This document shows, piece by piece, positions 55,065 through 64,000 of a stretch of 64,000 bases of DNA; within the stretch, counting starts at the first letter, position 1, and each line of letters opens with the position of its first letter. The DNA comes from Icerya purchasi (lineage: Eukaryota; Arthropoda; Insecta; Hemiptera; Monophlebidae): positions 461,217,576-461,281,575 of the forward strand of contig CM077116.1 in NCBI GenBank assembly GCA_039619475.1, given 5' to 3'. The position numbers were made by a program, and so were the translations under genes. The notes under the pieces are model-generated. The model was given only the letters and a program-made list of their open reading frames with translations, made no database searches and had not been told where the DNA came from.

Positions 55065-56208
55065 CTACCTTTCAATTTCTCGGAATCGGCGCTTTGTGCC
55101 TAGGAAAATTCCTATCCTGTCCCTTATTTCTCTCCGTCGTAGTTCATTTTGGCCGTATACAATTTCCTTTAATAGTCTTCCTTATTTCTCCTTTAACTTC
55201 AACGATCTCTGCTATCCTCCCAGAGTATTTATTTCGCCTACACTTGCAAAATCTCTCCCTCCAGCTGTAATTAAACAGGAATTCCACAGTATTGTCAATT
55301 CTCTCTTCCCTTCTCATGTTACCATTTTCACTGATGGTTCTAAGGGGCCTGATGGGGTTGGTGCTTCTTTTATTCTTCCAGACTATAACTTCTCTGAATC
55401 TTTCTGTCCTCCTTCTTTCTGTTCCATATTTACAGCCGAGCTAATGGCTATTTTACGTTCCATTATTTTTATCTCCTCCAATTGTCTTTCTTCCCAGTTT
55501 CTGATCATATCCGACTCCATGAGTGCTCTTCAAGTCATCTCTTCTCCTCTTCCTAATAATTCCTGTGATTTTTCTATTCTCCGCATACGTTCTCTCATTC
55601 GGACTCTCTCTTCTCTCCATGGGATCCATGTTGACTTGCTGTGGGTTCCTGGTCATTCTGGCATCTCAGGTAATGAGATGGCTGATTCTTTGGCTCGGGT
55701 TGCTGCTTCTTATTCTACATTCTTCTTCAAAAAAATCCCATCCTCTAATCTCTTGCCTTTGTGTAAACATTTCCATCTCAGATTTTGGTCGAATATGTAC
55801 CCTTCCTCCTTTTCTAATTGTCGCTCCTTTTATCTGTCCGTTCAGCCTAATCTTCCTTCAAATCCTTGGTTCCTTCTGTTTCCTTCACTTCCTCGCTCTG
55901 TTGTTGTCTCCATTGTGCGTTTGCGCTTAAACCATTCCTTGCTACCTTCCTCACGCTTTCGCCTCTCGTTGACCTCTTCCCCATGTTGTCCTCTCCATTC
56001 AAATGATGCGGTTGTTTGTGACACCGATCACGTGTTCTTTGAGTGCTCTGCTCTTTCGGTGGAGCGCTCGGCTCTATATTCCCACTTGCTTGGGCTGGCG
56101 CTTCCTGCTCCTTTTTGTGCTCGTTATATCCTGTCTTTTCCTTCTACACCTATTATCCCCTCCATTGTTTCCTTCTTATTAGCGATAGCTGATCGCCTCA
56201 CTGTATAA
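55065..56208 (+). CDS. B5 ORF2 C-terminus: RNase H and Cys/His module
   Basis: About 380 codons open to TAA 56208. Element sequence begins near the codons for YLSISRN; residues before that (from 55030) are flanking DNA, so the Met at 55030 is not a real start. RNase H: IFTDGSKGPDGVG (Asp), TAELMAILRSI (Glu), ISDSMSALQVI (Asp), WVPGHSGISGNEMADSLA (His, last Asp). The final part is VRLRLNHSLLPSSRF and CCPLHSNDAVVCDTDHVFFEC. All catalytic residues are present, although without the RT the copy cannot move alone. Used here as reference for B4 and B6. Confidence 0.88.
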
Positions 56209-56286
56209 CTTTCGTTTTCCCTTAATTGTTTCTGGGTGAAGGTCCTCGGTTGAGGAGCCCAATTAAAAAAAAAAAAAACAAAAAAA
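55065..56286 (+). mobile_element. Family B retrotransposon, 5'-truncated, coding-intact (copy B5)
   Basis: Plus-strand copy carrying only the last third of ORF2, a short 3' UTR, hairpin (GGG 56234-56236 / CCC 56258-56260, inner TCCTC/GAGGA) and an A-rich tail. AACACTT at 55058-55064 and 56287-56293 is a plausible short target duplication. Confidence 0.85.
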
Positions 56287-56293
56287 AACACTT

Positions 56294-56799
56294 GTCTTTT
56301 AATGAAATCAAACCTTTTTCAGTTAAAGATATGTAGATATATTTTTAATATAATTTTTTTAATTTTTCAACGCATTCATTGTATTATCAGCTAATGCAGA
56401 AAAAAGTTATTAAAGCGATCAACTGATGGCGATAGTTTCTAGCAACGCTGTATTTCATGAATTCGTTGATTTAACATCATACCTTTTCCAGTTTTGTAAA
56501 GTTTCTATTGTTGAGCGTTCGTTTTGAGGTAATAACTTTCGATTATTTTATATCCGCGAATGCTTACCTCTCATGCTTTTAAATTCGCGCTCAACGCCGA
56601 AGTTAATCGGTGAAGCGAGCCATTATATTTATTTTACCATTATAACGCATAATATTGACATTCTATAAGTTTCCGTCGTGTACTTTCCGTATAAAGAAGA
56701 AAAAAGAAAAAAAGGTGAATCTAGTTTACCTAATGATAATTTTGATCATGTTACTGATGAATTTTTTTTTTCTTCTTTAATTGAACACGTCGGCAGTTA
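56294..56799. other. Non-coding stretch
   Basis: AT-rich spacer between the B5 tail and the poly(T) of J. Nothing recognised. Confidence 0.6.
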
Positions 56800-58030
56800 G
56801 ATATCCTTTTTTTTTTCTTTTTTTTTTCATTTAAGGAGGGGTACTAATCCACACACTGCATGTAACTACCTAGATTATCGCAGTGAGTGAATCCACGTTT
56901 TAAATCAGACTCCTCAGCTCGTTAGAGTGAACGAAGGTCATGAGGTTGTTCAACAGGGGTATTTGAGAGGATGTCGATGTAATCTGGCCGCGCTGCAACC
57001 CATTAAGACGTGTGTACTTCAGGAAGATGTGCGAAACTGATGGGTATTCATCGATAGAACAAAGTCGACAGGTATTTGGCTTTGGAGCTTGTTTGAGGAT
57101 GAAGTCGTGGGAAAAAGACGTATGCCGAGAACACTCTGCGTTCCGTTCCGTCGGGGCGTCGTAGGTTTCAATTCTCTGAGAGAGGTAGATTGAAACATTC
57201 AGTAATGATTCCACCGTGCGAAGACTGCATCCGACATGAATTTTCTTAAGGATAATGGACCATGAGCAAATAGCGGCATTGGACACATCATGGATGACCG
57301 AGCGACCAGGTCCACCCGCTCATTCCTCGGAATTTCGGCATGACCAGGGACCCATAAAAATCAACTCGGCATCCCTTTCGGTTCATCTGGTATAAGATAG
57401 ACAGAACTTCTAGGACCATTGGTGATTCAGAGTGATCCGACTGCAAAGCACGTATGGACTACAAGGAATCAGTCACCAGTAAGGTTTCGAGCGGTTGGGG
57501 GTTTCAGTTCTAAATATGCTTGAAGACAAAACAACACAGCATACATCTCGGCTTCCGTATTCGATACGACGTTGTTCAACTGTGTGCTCTCTGTGATTCC
57601 GTCTATTTCGAAAACGCATATGGCTGGGGCAACCTTGGACCTATCAGCTTTGGATCCATCAGTGTATGCTATCGAAAATGTGGTGTATTTATTAATAATG
57701 CCTCTCGCAGTGCTAGTGGGTAATTATTATCGGTGAGGGTTGTAATAGCTTCTACCTGAAATGAAGCTCAGGGTGGAAGTAGTTTTGAATAGTCCATTCT
57801 GGGTGTAAAATTAGGTTTTATGTTATTTTGCAACAAAATTGCATTGACTTCAGGTAGATTATCGTTGCGAAATTCAGGCTCTATAATTGCGTTACTGTGA
57901 TTCCCCGCAGCCCATGAAAGCATATCGCGGTAAGTGAAGAAATTTCTGCTATAAGATAAAGGTGGGACACCAGCTAACGAACATAGGCTTTTTGCCGGGG
58001 ATGTACGGTGATACTGATACGGTCAGAAAT
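56800..58030 (-). pseudogene. Element J: RT thumb end, RNase H and C-terminal relic
   Basis: Minus strand: RTSPAKSLCSLAGVPPL (end of RT thumb, about 58010), FFTYRDMLSWAAGNHSNAII, an RNase H with YTDGSKADRSKVAPAI (Asp), SNTEAEMYAVLFCLQAY (Glu), FLWVPGHAEIPRNERVDLVA (His, Asp) in changing frames (57690-57290), then the open frame 57286-56900 with PNTCRLCSIDEYPSVSHIFL (Cys/His module). The 3' end has hairpin CACTGC/GCAGTG (56854-56859, 56880-56885) and poly(T) at 56798-56828 as its tail. Several frameshifts. Family distinct from B and H. Confidence 0.7.
56854..56885 (-). other. 3' nested stem-loop of element J
   Basis: Outer CACTGC/GCAGTG, six perfect pairs, with a weaker inner AAT/GTT-type pairing around CTAG. 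Separated from the poly(A) by about 25 bases. Confidence 0.5.
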
Positions 58031-58262
58031 GACAGAACGAAAGGGGCAAAGAAGGAAGAGACAAAATATAAGAGAAACAGTAAGGACTGAGGGGCCCGAG
58101 AGATAATAAATCGGAATAAGGAATAGCACGTTCTGTCAAAAGAGATGGTCATTCAGGTAAGTTATGATTAGGAATAGTTTCGTAATTAGGATAAAAACAA
58201 CAGTTTCGGGAGGATGTTAGAAAGAAAACGAAAGAGGAAAAGAACTTAACGAACAATAATCC

Positions 58263-60923
58263 CTCCGAAGATACAAATCCACCTACCTACCCTCTGATCT
58301 CATTGCTTTCAGGAAAGCCCGTGCTGCTGCACGAGAGGTAATCCGCCAAAAGAAACAGGAGGCATGGACAGCCTTTATCTCTACCATAACACAGAGCACA
58401 TGCAACCGAACAATTTGGCGTAAAATTAAATTAATAAACGGCATCCCTACCATCCCACCAATTCCCCCTATCATAATTAACAATAATCCAATAATTGAAC
58501 CTTCTGTGGTGGCAAATGTGTTTGCCACACACTTCAGCCACGAATCGTCGTCCTCGGTTTACTCACAAAATTTTCTGACACACAAATCTAACGAAGAAAA
58601 AACTGCGATAACTTTTAATACTAATAACACGGATGGATACAGCAGCCCTATTACATTAAGCGAGCTTAATTATCAGATAAAATTCCACTCTAAAAACTCA
58701 GCCCCTGGTGCCGACGGAATTCATTCATTGATGTTAAAGCACTTACCGCCACCTGCCCTTTCATATCTCCTAGCAATCTATAACCAAATCTGGGCTCAAG
58801 GCTCCATACCGCTACCCTGGAAAGAAGCTAACATAGTCCCTATCCTCAAACGCGGCAAAGATCCCACCCTCCTCTCAAGCTACAGGCCAATTTCTTTGAT
58901 TTCAGTACTGGCTAAAACTTTGGAAAAAGTGATCAACAGAAGACTGTCGTGGGTCTTAGAAACCCGTGGACTCCTCCCCTCGTGCCAGTCTGGCAGACGG
59001 AAAAAAAGATCGACGCTAGAGCATTTATCCAGTTTGCACAACGAAGTCAGAGCAGCTTTCGCTAACAGAGAGCACACCTACTCAATTTTCTTTGACATAG
59101 AGAAGGCGTATGATCGGGTCTGGCGCCTGGGATTACTCCAGAAGATTATTAAGAACAATGTAACAGGGAACATGTTTGCGTACTTAAAAGATTTTCTCCA
59201 TGACAGATCTATCCGGGTAAGAATAATTAATTCCCTTTCATGTCCGCAATTCCCAGAAAACGGACTCCCTCAGGGTTCGGCCCTAAGCGTGACCCTTTTC
59301 AACTTATATATCAACGACATCGTGGATCACATCCCCCCTCCGGTAATTTCCCGCCTTTTTGTTGATGACTTGAACATTTCCCTAACAACATCGAATCCTT
59401 CCTATGCCCAACACACCTTGCAAAATGTGTTAAAAAACTTAGAAGAATGGTCCAGCCTGAATGGGCTCTCCTTCTCTCCATCTAAAACTAAATGTATTGA
59501 CTTTAATAGGAAAAATAAAATTACTTCTCCTCCAACTCTTTTTTTAGATAATTCTCTTCTCACATACTCCAGTACAGCAACTTTCCTCGGGATCATTTTC
59601 GATAGCAAATTATCCTGGCGGCCTCACCTGCAATCTCTTAAAAAGAAGTGCAGCAAATATATCACTACATTAAAATATTTATCCCACAAAAACCGTAACT
59701 CTCCCCCCAAGCTTCTGCTAACACTTTTCCAATCCCTTATCCTCAGCCGTCTCTCCTACGGATGCTCATTGTATTCTACCGCCTCCCCATCCCTTCTCAA
59801 AATGTTGAACCCACTACAAAATTCTTCTCTTCGGTTAATACTAGGTGCGCACCATACGTCCCCCACGCACAGCCTCCAATCCTTATTGGGTTCTCCACCC
59901 TTACACTTTCAAAGATTCTTACACTCCTTCCGCGATTCTTTAAGAGTCTTCCTTCTTGGACTTTGTGATCCTTACCCCACACCTCCTAATGGCGCGCTCC
60001 CTCGTCTAACAAAAATCCTATTAGACTCCAACATCGACCTCCAACACTTCAAAAACCTCAGTACACCACCTCCTCTTCCACCTTGGGCTACCCTACCAGC
60101 TGAAATCGATTATTCCCTTGTACATTTCTCCAGGGGAAAAATCTCCTCCTCCCTCCTCTGCACCAGAATCTTCGCAACCCTTAAAAAATATTCAAATCAC
60201 CAAGCCTACTTCACTGACGGCGCGAAATCATGCCCTGTTTCCGAATCGTCTCCTACTGCTTGTTCCTTTCACTCTAACCTAGTTTCGTCGTCCGCCCGCC
60301 TCCATGACCACTGTTCCGTTCTCGATGCCGAACTTTATGCCATTTTCCTAGCCCTCGAATCCACAGTTAAATCCCCTCCACCCAACAGCCGCATTTTGAT
60401 TGTATCTGATTCACTAGCAGCTTTGGAGTCCCTTCCCCAACAATCCCCATCGAATTACATAACCAACTCTATACAATCCCTAATCCTAAAATTAAGATCA
60501 TCCTCCCACCAAATTACTTTCTTATGGGTGCCAAGCCACAGCGGACTTAGGGGTAATTACTTAGCTGACATCGCTGCTAAGTCAGCACTGTCGTGCCCCA
60601 TGCCCTGTTCCCCTCCTCTTCCCGCCGACATAGTAAAATCTATAAAAATTCTCGTGCAATCCCAATGGAAGCAAGATTGGCTCACTAGACAATCTTGCTT
60701 TCTAAGAGAGATAAAACACGGAATTGACCCTTGGTTCCCTCCTTCTGACCTCCCCAGAACCCACTTTGTGGCTATGGCAAGACTCCGCATTGGTCATATT
60801 TCGATGACTCATGATCATCTCCTACTTAATTGCGAGCCCCCTTTCGAATGCCCCTTTTGCTCCCTTCCCCCCTCTCCTACAGTAAAACACCTGCTCCTGG
60901 AGTGCCCATCCTTCGCGCTCTAG
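58263..60923 (+). CDS. H ORF2: reverse transcriptase, RNase H and Cys/His module
   Basis: About 886 codons without a stop; 5'-truncated, so no native start (an apparent GTG start at 58506 is arbitrary). Linker PSDLIAFRKARAAAREVIRQ. RT: APGADGIHSLMLKHLP, SYRPISLISVLAKTLEKVI, CQSGRRKKRSTLEHL, IFFDIEKAYDRVWR (motif A), NGLPQGSALSVTLFNLYIND (motif B), LFVDDLNISL (motif C), TFLGIIFDSKLSWRPH (thumb), LRLILGAHHTSPTHSL. RNase H: YFTDGAKS, DAELYAIFLAL, IVSDSLAALESL, WVPSHSGLRGNYLADIAA. C-terminus: RLRIGHISMTHDHLLL and CPFCSLPPSPTVKHLLLEC. All catalytic residues visible. Confidence 0.92.
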   Translation, partial: LRRYKSTYLPSDLIAFRKARAAAREVIRQKKQEAWTAFISTITQSTCNRTIWRKIKLINGIPTIPPIPPIIINNNPIIEPSVVANVFATHFSHESSSSVYSQNFLTHKSNEEKTAITFNTNNTDGYSSPITLSELNYQIKFHSKNSAPGADGIHSLMLKHLPPPALSYLLAIYNQIWAQGSIPLPWKEANIVPILKRGKDPTLLSSYRPISLISVLAKTLEKVINRRLSWVLETRGLLPSCQSGRRKKRSTLEHLSSLHNEVRAAFANREHTYSIFFDIEKAYDRVWRLGLLQKIIKNNVTGNMFAYLKDFLHDRSIRVRIINSLSCPQFPENGLPQGSALSVTLFNLYINDIVDHIPPPVISRLFVDDLNISLTTSNPSYAQHTLQNVLKNLEEWSSLNGLSFSPSKTKCIDFNRKNKITSPPTLFLDNSLLTYSSTATFLGIIFDSKLSWRPHLQSLKKKCSKYITTLKYLSHKNRNSPPKLLLTLFQSLILSRLSYGCSLYSTASPSLLKMLNPLQNSSLRLILGAHHTSPTHSLQSLLGSPPLHFQRFLHSFRDSLRVFLLGLCDPYPTPPNGALPRLTKILLDSNIDLQHFKNLSTPPPLPPWATLPAEIDYSLVHFSRGKISSSLLCTRIFATLKKYSNHQAYFTDGAKSCPVSESSPTACSFHSNLVSSSARLHDHCSVLDAELYAIFLALESTVKSPPPNSRILIVSDSLAALESLPQQSPSNYITNSIQSLILKLRSSSHQITFLWVPSHSGLRGNYLADIAAKSALSCPMPCSPPLPADIVKSIKILVQSQWKQDWLTRQSCFLREIKHGIDPWFPPSDLPRTHFVAMARLRIGHISMTHDHLLLNCEPPFECPFCSLPPSPTVKHLLLECPSFAL

Positions 60924-61049
60924 CGCGCCCAGCACCGGATATCGTCTTTGCAGTCGTCTTTGGCCAACTCGCCTTTGAACATCGCAGACACTATTCGGTT
61001 TCTTCATACAACTAACCTATTTCCAACCATTTAACTCTCCGATTGCCAT

Positions 61050-61085
61050 AGTGTCGTAATAGCCCCGGCAGCTGTACACGACACT
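61050..61085 (+). other. 3'-terminal nested stem-loop of element H
   Basis: Outer AGTGTCG (61050-61056) / CGACACT (61079-61085), seven perfect pairs. Inner AGC/GCT or GCC/GGC in AGCCCCGGCAGCT. The A-rich tail starts two bases later. Confidence 0.7.
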
Positions 61086-61194
61086 TAAAAAAAATAAAAA
61101 AAAAAAATACAATTGCGGAACGACGAAGTGAATTGAAATCGTAAAGCAGGGGAAGGCAAGTAGACTCGGCTGAATGGATAGGTTGAGGGAAAAA

Positions 61195-61640
61195 TTGCTA
61201 GAAAAAAACGGAATAACTGATCAGTATCTAGAACGAAAATTTTTAGGTATTTAAAAAAAAAAGAATGGAAGCGGAAGATGCAACAGCTTGAGTCAAGGAA
61301 TCTGTCATTTCGTCACCTTCTATTCGCTTGTAGCTGGGCACCGAGGGTAGACCGATGCGGTTTGGAAGATTTGTTAGGAGATTATGAATAAGGGAACGTA
61401 TACGAAAAGTAACAAAGTCGCAGGAGTAAGCAAGAAAGTAAGGAAGAAATAACTTGAAAGGGAGACATGCAGTCGGAGATAATCAATCAATAGGAAAGAG
61501 TGTTGTGAGGAAATCAGTGGAACGCAAGATAGCCTTATTAGTTCAGCGCTAAATACGGGAAAAAGGAATACTAAAAGATTCCGAGAATATCCGGAAGGAT
61601 AAAGGTCTACACTACCCGATAGTAATGCTACCGTCATTAT
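61195..61640 (-). pseudogene. Family B RNase H relic (copy B6)
   Basis: Minus strand: FFPVFSAELIRLSCVP-like (aligns with the SIFSAEAVSILRAV segment of B2), LIISDCMSPFK (ITDSKS region), FRIRSLIHNLLTN, then SVPSYKRIEGDEMTDSLTQA (the PGHSGIEGNEAADFLA region with the His replaced). Broken by shifts. Neither the RT nor the 3' tail hairpin is visible. Confidence 0.5.
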
Positions 61641-62379
61641 TAATTTACCTGCGATGACTAATGAATGTGTCGCCGCTTATCGCTGTTCCGTCGTACAAAC
61701 GGTTAAAGTAATGACTAATGGCAGCTAATATCGTCTTTAAAAGATATAATAGAAAAATTGCAATAATAACAAATTGCAAACACCAATAATCCTTATAGTT
61801 GCAGACATTGCTTCTAGCAAGGCGCCTAAATTAGATTCAACTATTACTGATACCACCATTTCTGATAACGAATCGGAAAATGATGATACGAAATACAAAA
61901 AACCGACAAAAATAAATAAGAAAAGTAAACATTAAAGCGAATTAAAAATCTCATTGATATTTGAGTGCGGAGTAAAAATTTAATAATTTAAAAAAGTCAA
62001 TTACTCAAAAATAAATATTCAGATGTAATGTTTAGTAGCGAGTAAATTGAAATCGATTTTTTAACGAAGGAAATTTAATGGATTACATGAAATTAAAATA
62101 AACGAAGTCATGGAAAATTATATTGGCAATACTGGCTTCCATAATATCAGTTGAAAAATCTTTAAAGTCATATATATATATATATCTGCTCTGTGGGACA
62201 TTAGATACTTACATCATACAATTAATTTAAATAAAATTAAGAAAGTGTCCATCGATTTTGGTCATGAGTTTCAAAATATCTCAAATAATAAAATCACTAA
62301 TAAAATTAATAACAAGAAAAGAATTAGTTTACTATTATAGGTATTTTTCTTCCGTAAACTGCTTGCTTACTGCCAGTAA

Positions 62380-62414
<35 letters not shown>

Positions 62415-62807
62415 ATGGTTGTCCAAAAAATAGAGATCAAGTCATTATAAAGAAGAAACATGATATTTGTTGTTTTAATTTTTGGATTATTTTATTTTAT
62501 ATCATTTATATTATTTAATTATTTCATTGTTATTTCATCAATTTTATACACCTGTTCTACATTTGCATAGATCGACTATCTGGATATATTGATTTATTTT
62601 CTTATAATAATCTAATGTAAATATAACACGGTCGGACGAAAAGATTGTTTTATGTAATTTTTAAATGTTCATAAAGTTTTTTAGATGTTGTTAATGAAAT
62701 TAATTTATGTTTATTTATAAATAATTAATGTTATACACATGTGAATATAGTAAATAAAATTCGGTTTTAACATATTATAACATTTAGTAACTGCAAGTTT
62801 TGGACAT

Positions 62808-62842
<35 letters not shown>

Positions 62843-62880
62843 TTATTGGTAATTAGCTCTACTACATCGTCCTGTGAAAC
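61641..62880. other. Non-coding stretch with inverted (AAAT)n tracts
   Basis: No gene. (AAAT)n on the plus strand at about 62379-62415 and its complement (TTTA)n at about 62808-62845 face each other around a 390-base AT-rich segment. Each is preceded, on its own strand, by TTACYRNCARTAATAAAT-like sequence, so they look like two element tails in opposite orientation. Confidence 0.5.
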
Positions 62881-63922
62881 TTGAAGTTTAAGGTAACAAT
62901 TAAACAATTAAGATGTATTCAATATCATACCTACTCCATTGTACGGTTAAAGTTAGAGCACTTCTTAAGAAACAGAGTAACAATATTTTGCAGTACAAAA
63001 ACTGTGAACAATTCTGACATTCGAAAAGCTTCTGTAGCCAAATGCCGAAATGTGTTAAATGTACGGCGATCACTTAGCAAATTTGGTGGAAAAAAAAACA
63101 AAACCTTCCTGTGTTAATTGTGGTGGTGGACACACTGCCGACTGGTTTAAAAATAATATTAAAATAAATTGAAAGAGTAACAAATTGGGCTGCTGATGAG
63201 ATTGTCGTGATAGAGAAACATCTAAAAAGGTTTTTTTTTCTAAAATTATCTTTTGTGCAAGTTGCTAAAGTGTCATCTAATGTCGATTTCAAATGCTCCG
63301 AGTACACAGAGAGCCGTGTATAGTTTAAAATGAAATAACTTTTCACTGATCAACCAAGATATAACAACATCTTAAAACGGTTAGTCCATATACCGGCAAA
63401 GATTAGCGCAATTACTGACGAATTACACAGTCCGTAAGTAGTAGATTGTGTTAAATTTGGAATTACAATTATCAGCGAAGTAGTCTAGCGTGCAAAAAAT
63501 TCAAATTTCATAAATGCAATCAATTGGAATGCAAAGGATTAATTGGTAGAAAAGATGAATTAAAGTGGTATCTTTACGATAAGAACATTGGCATAAATTC
63601 GAAAACGCATCGTATTGATAAATCTTATATTATGAATTTAAAGGATTCATGCGACCCCATTCTGGTGAAACACTTACTCGATGGTTCTGTGGTTTTAATT
63701 AAATCGAATGTATTAATCGCTGGGAGCGTAAAAAACATTGTACGAAAAAAACTCAAGTTTCATCGTACAGTTAACGACGGTATAACAAACATTTCAGCGA
63801 TCTATGTATATTGTTCATCTAGACATAACATTAAATCAGATCAGTTTATTCAACGTTTTAAAGATTTCGAACAAAAAGTTTTATTTAATAGTAAAATACT
63901 TGGTTTGACACTAAACGGGTAG
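62881..63922 (+). pseudogene. Retrotransposon ORF1 zinc-knuckle and endonuclease relic (L)
   Basis: ORF1 part: MPKCVKCT (63042-63065) and, one base shifted, DHLANLVEKKTKPSCVNCGG followed by GHTADWF. These are the C-x2-C...H and C-x2-C-x4-H pattern of gag knuckles, the last Cys lost. The endonuclease part, mainly in the frame 63524-63922: CKGLIGRKDELKWYLYDKNI (the WNxNGLxxxKxEL start with its Asn lost), DGSVVLIKSNV, AIYVYCSSRHNIKSDQFIQR and KDFEQKVLF near where GGDYNAKH should follow; that motif is decayed. The window ends soon after, with no RT visible. A Jockey-like order is inferred. Confidence 0.55.
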
Positions 63923-64000
63923 GGAGCTACAGGCCTGCTTGCATTGTGAAAGTATCTCATCAAGTGAACCAACCTGTTGGCCATCATCAAATGTAAATAA

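Larger units (their letters stand above)
58262..61113 (+). mobile_element. Element H, RNase H-class non-LTR retrotransposon, 5'-truncated, coding-intact
   Basis: Starts in the linker after the endonuclease, continues with one uninterrupted RT-RNase H-C-terminal frame to 60923, a 3' UTR of about 160 bases, a strong hairpin (61050-61085) and an A-rich tail (to about 61113). No clear target duplication found by eye. The long open frame with all catalytic residues implies recent insertion. Confidence 0.88.

Noticed and set aside
55453..56024. Minus-strand Arg/Glu-rich frames
   Set aside because: Antisense of the intact RNase H frame of B5.
58506..58508. GTG at 58506 as the start of the H protein
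   Set aside because: The frame is open upstream to about 58263 with conserved linker residues; the element is simply truncated.
1..64000. A new defence or biosynthetic gene system, CRISPR array or operon
   Set aside because: The whole window is eukaryotic repeat-rich DNA. No spaced direct repeats, operon layout or non-transposon enzyme genes were found.

Overview
The window looks like AT-rich nuclear DNA of an arthropod, most likely an insect (my guess is a hymenopteran, which the sequence alone cannot settle). Signs are long A/T-rich spacers, microsatellites, poly(A)-tailed non-LTR retrotransposons, a tRNA-derived SINE, a hAT transposase fragment and large palindromes. I find no host protein-coding gene, rRNA, functional tRNA, CRISPR array or bacterial-type operon. 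Almost every recognisable protein belongs to a mobile element. Family letters A to M are labels used only in this report.

Layout. 1-741: 3' end of family A (copy A1). 742-1275: reverse-transcriptase relic. 1276-5320: near full-length but decayed copy A2. 5321-10640: mostly non-coding, with two isolated element 3' ends. 10660-11440: another RT relic. 11581-11808: hAT transposase C-terminus. 11809-14455: decayed copy B1 (minus strand) carrying an RTE-like insertion at 13312-13740, then fragment C to 14960. 14961-20429: no gene, but a 262-bp imperfect palindrome at 18110-18371 with a hammerhead-ribozyme-like core in each arm. 20440-21204: B4, a short 5'-inverted (twin-primed) copy. 21416-30520: old element D (minus), split by the young Jockey-type element E (23643-27735, also twin-primed, target duplication visible) and by a TIR-bounded unit (29294-30336). 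30510-31392: A3. 31492 to about 38075: B2, the best preserved two-ORF element. 38100-42690: non-coding with a GC-rich block. 42690-48630: R4/Dong-like element K (minus), broken up by a SINE, a perfect palindrome and a B-type 3' end. 48841-51576: element G (minus), flanked by a 16-bp target duplication. 52036-52650: PHD-finger ORF1 relic M. 52670-55057: non-coding with a second GC-rich block. 55065-56286: B5. 56800-58030: J relic (minus). 58262-61113: H, with a long open RT-RNase H frame. 61195-61640: B6 relic. 62881-63922: ORF1/endonuclease relic L.

How they work together. These genes form no pathway. The autonomous elements encode an ORF1 nucleic-acid-binding protein (CCHC knuckles or PHD finger) and an ORF2 with endonuclease, reverse transcriptase and often RNase H. 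Together these carry out target-primed reverse transcription of their own RNA. The most interesting shared signal lies outside the proteins. The 3' ends of many unrelated elements here fold into the same two-tier hairpin next to the A-rich tail. The stem sequences differ but pairing is preserved, which suggests a structure recognised by the reverse transcriptase. Nesting gives a relative order: D is older than E; K is older than the SINE and probably than the palindrome; B1 is older than the RTE-like insertion.
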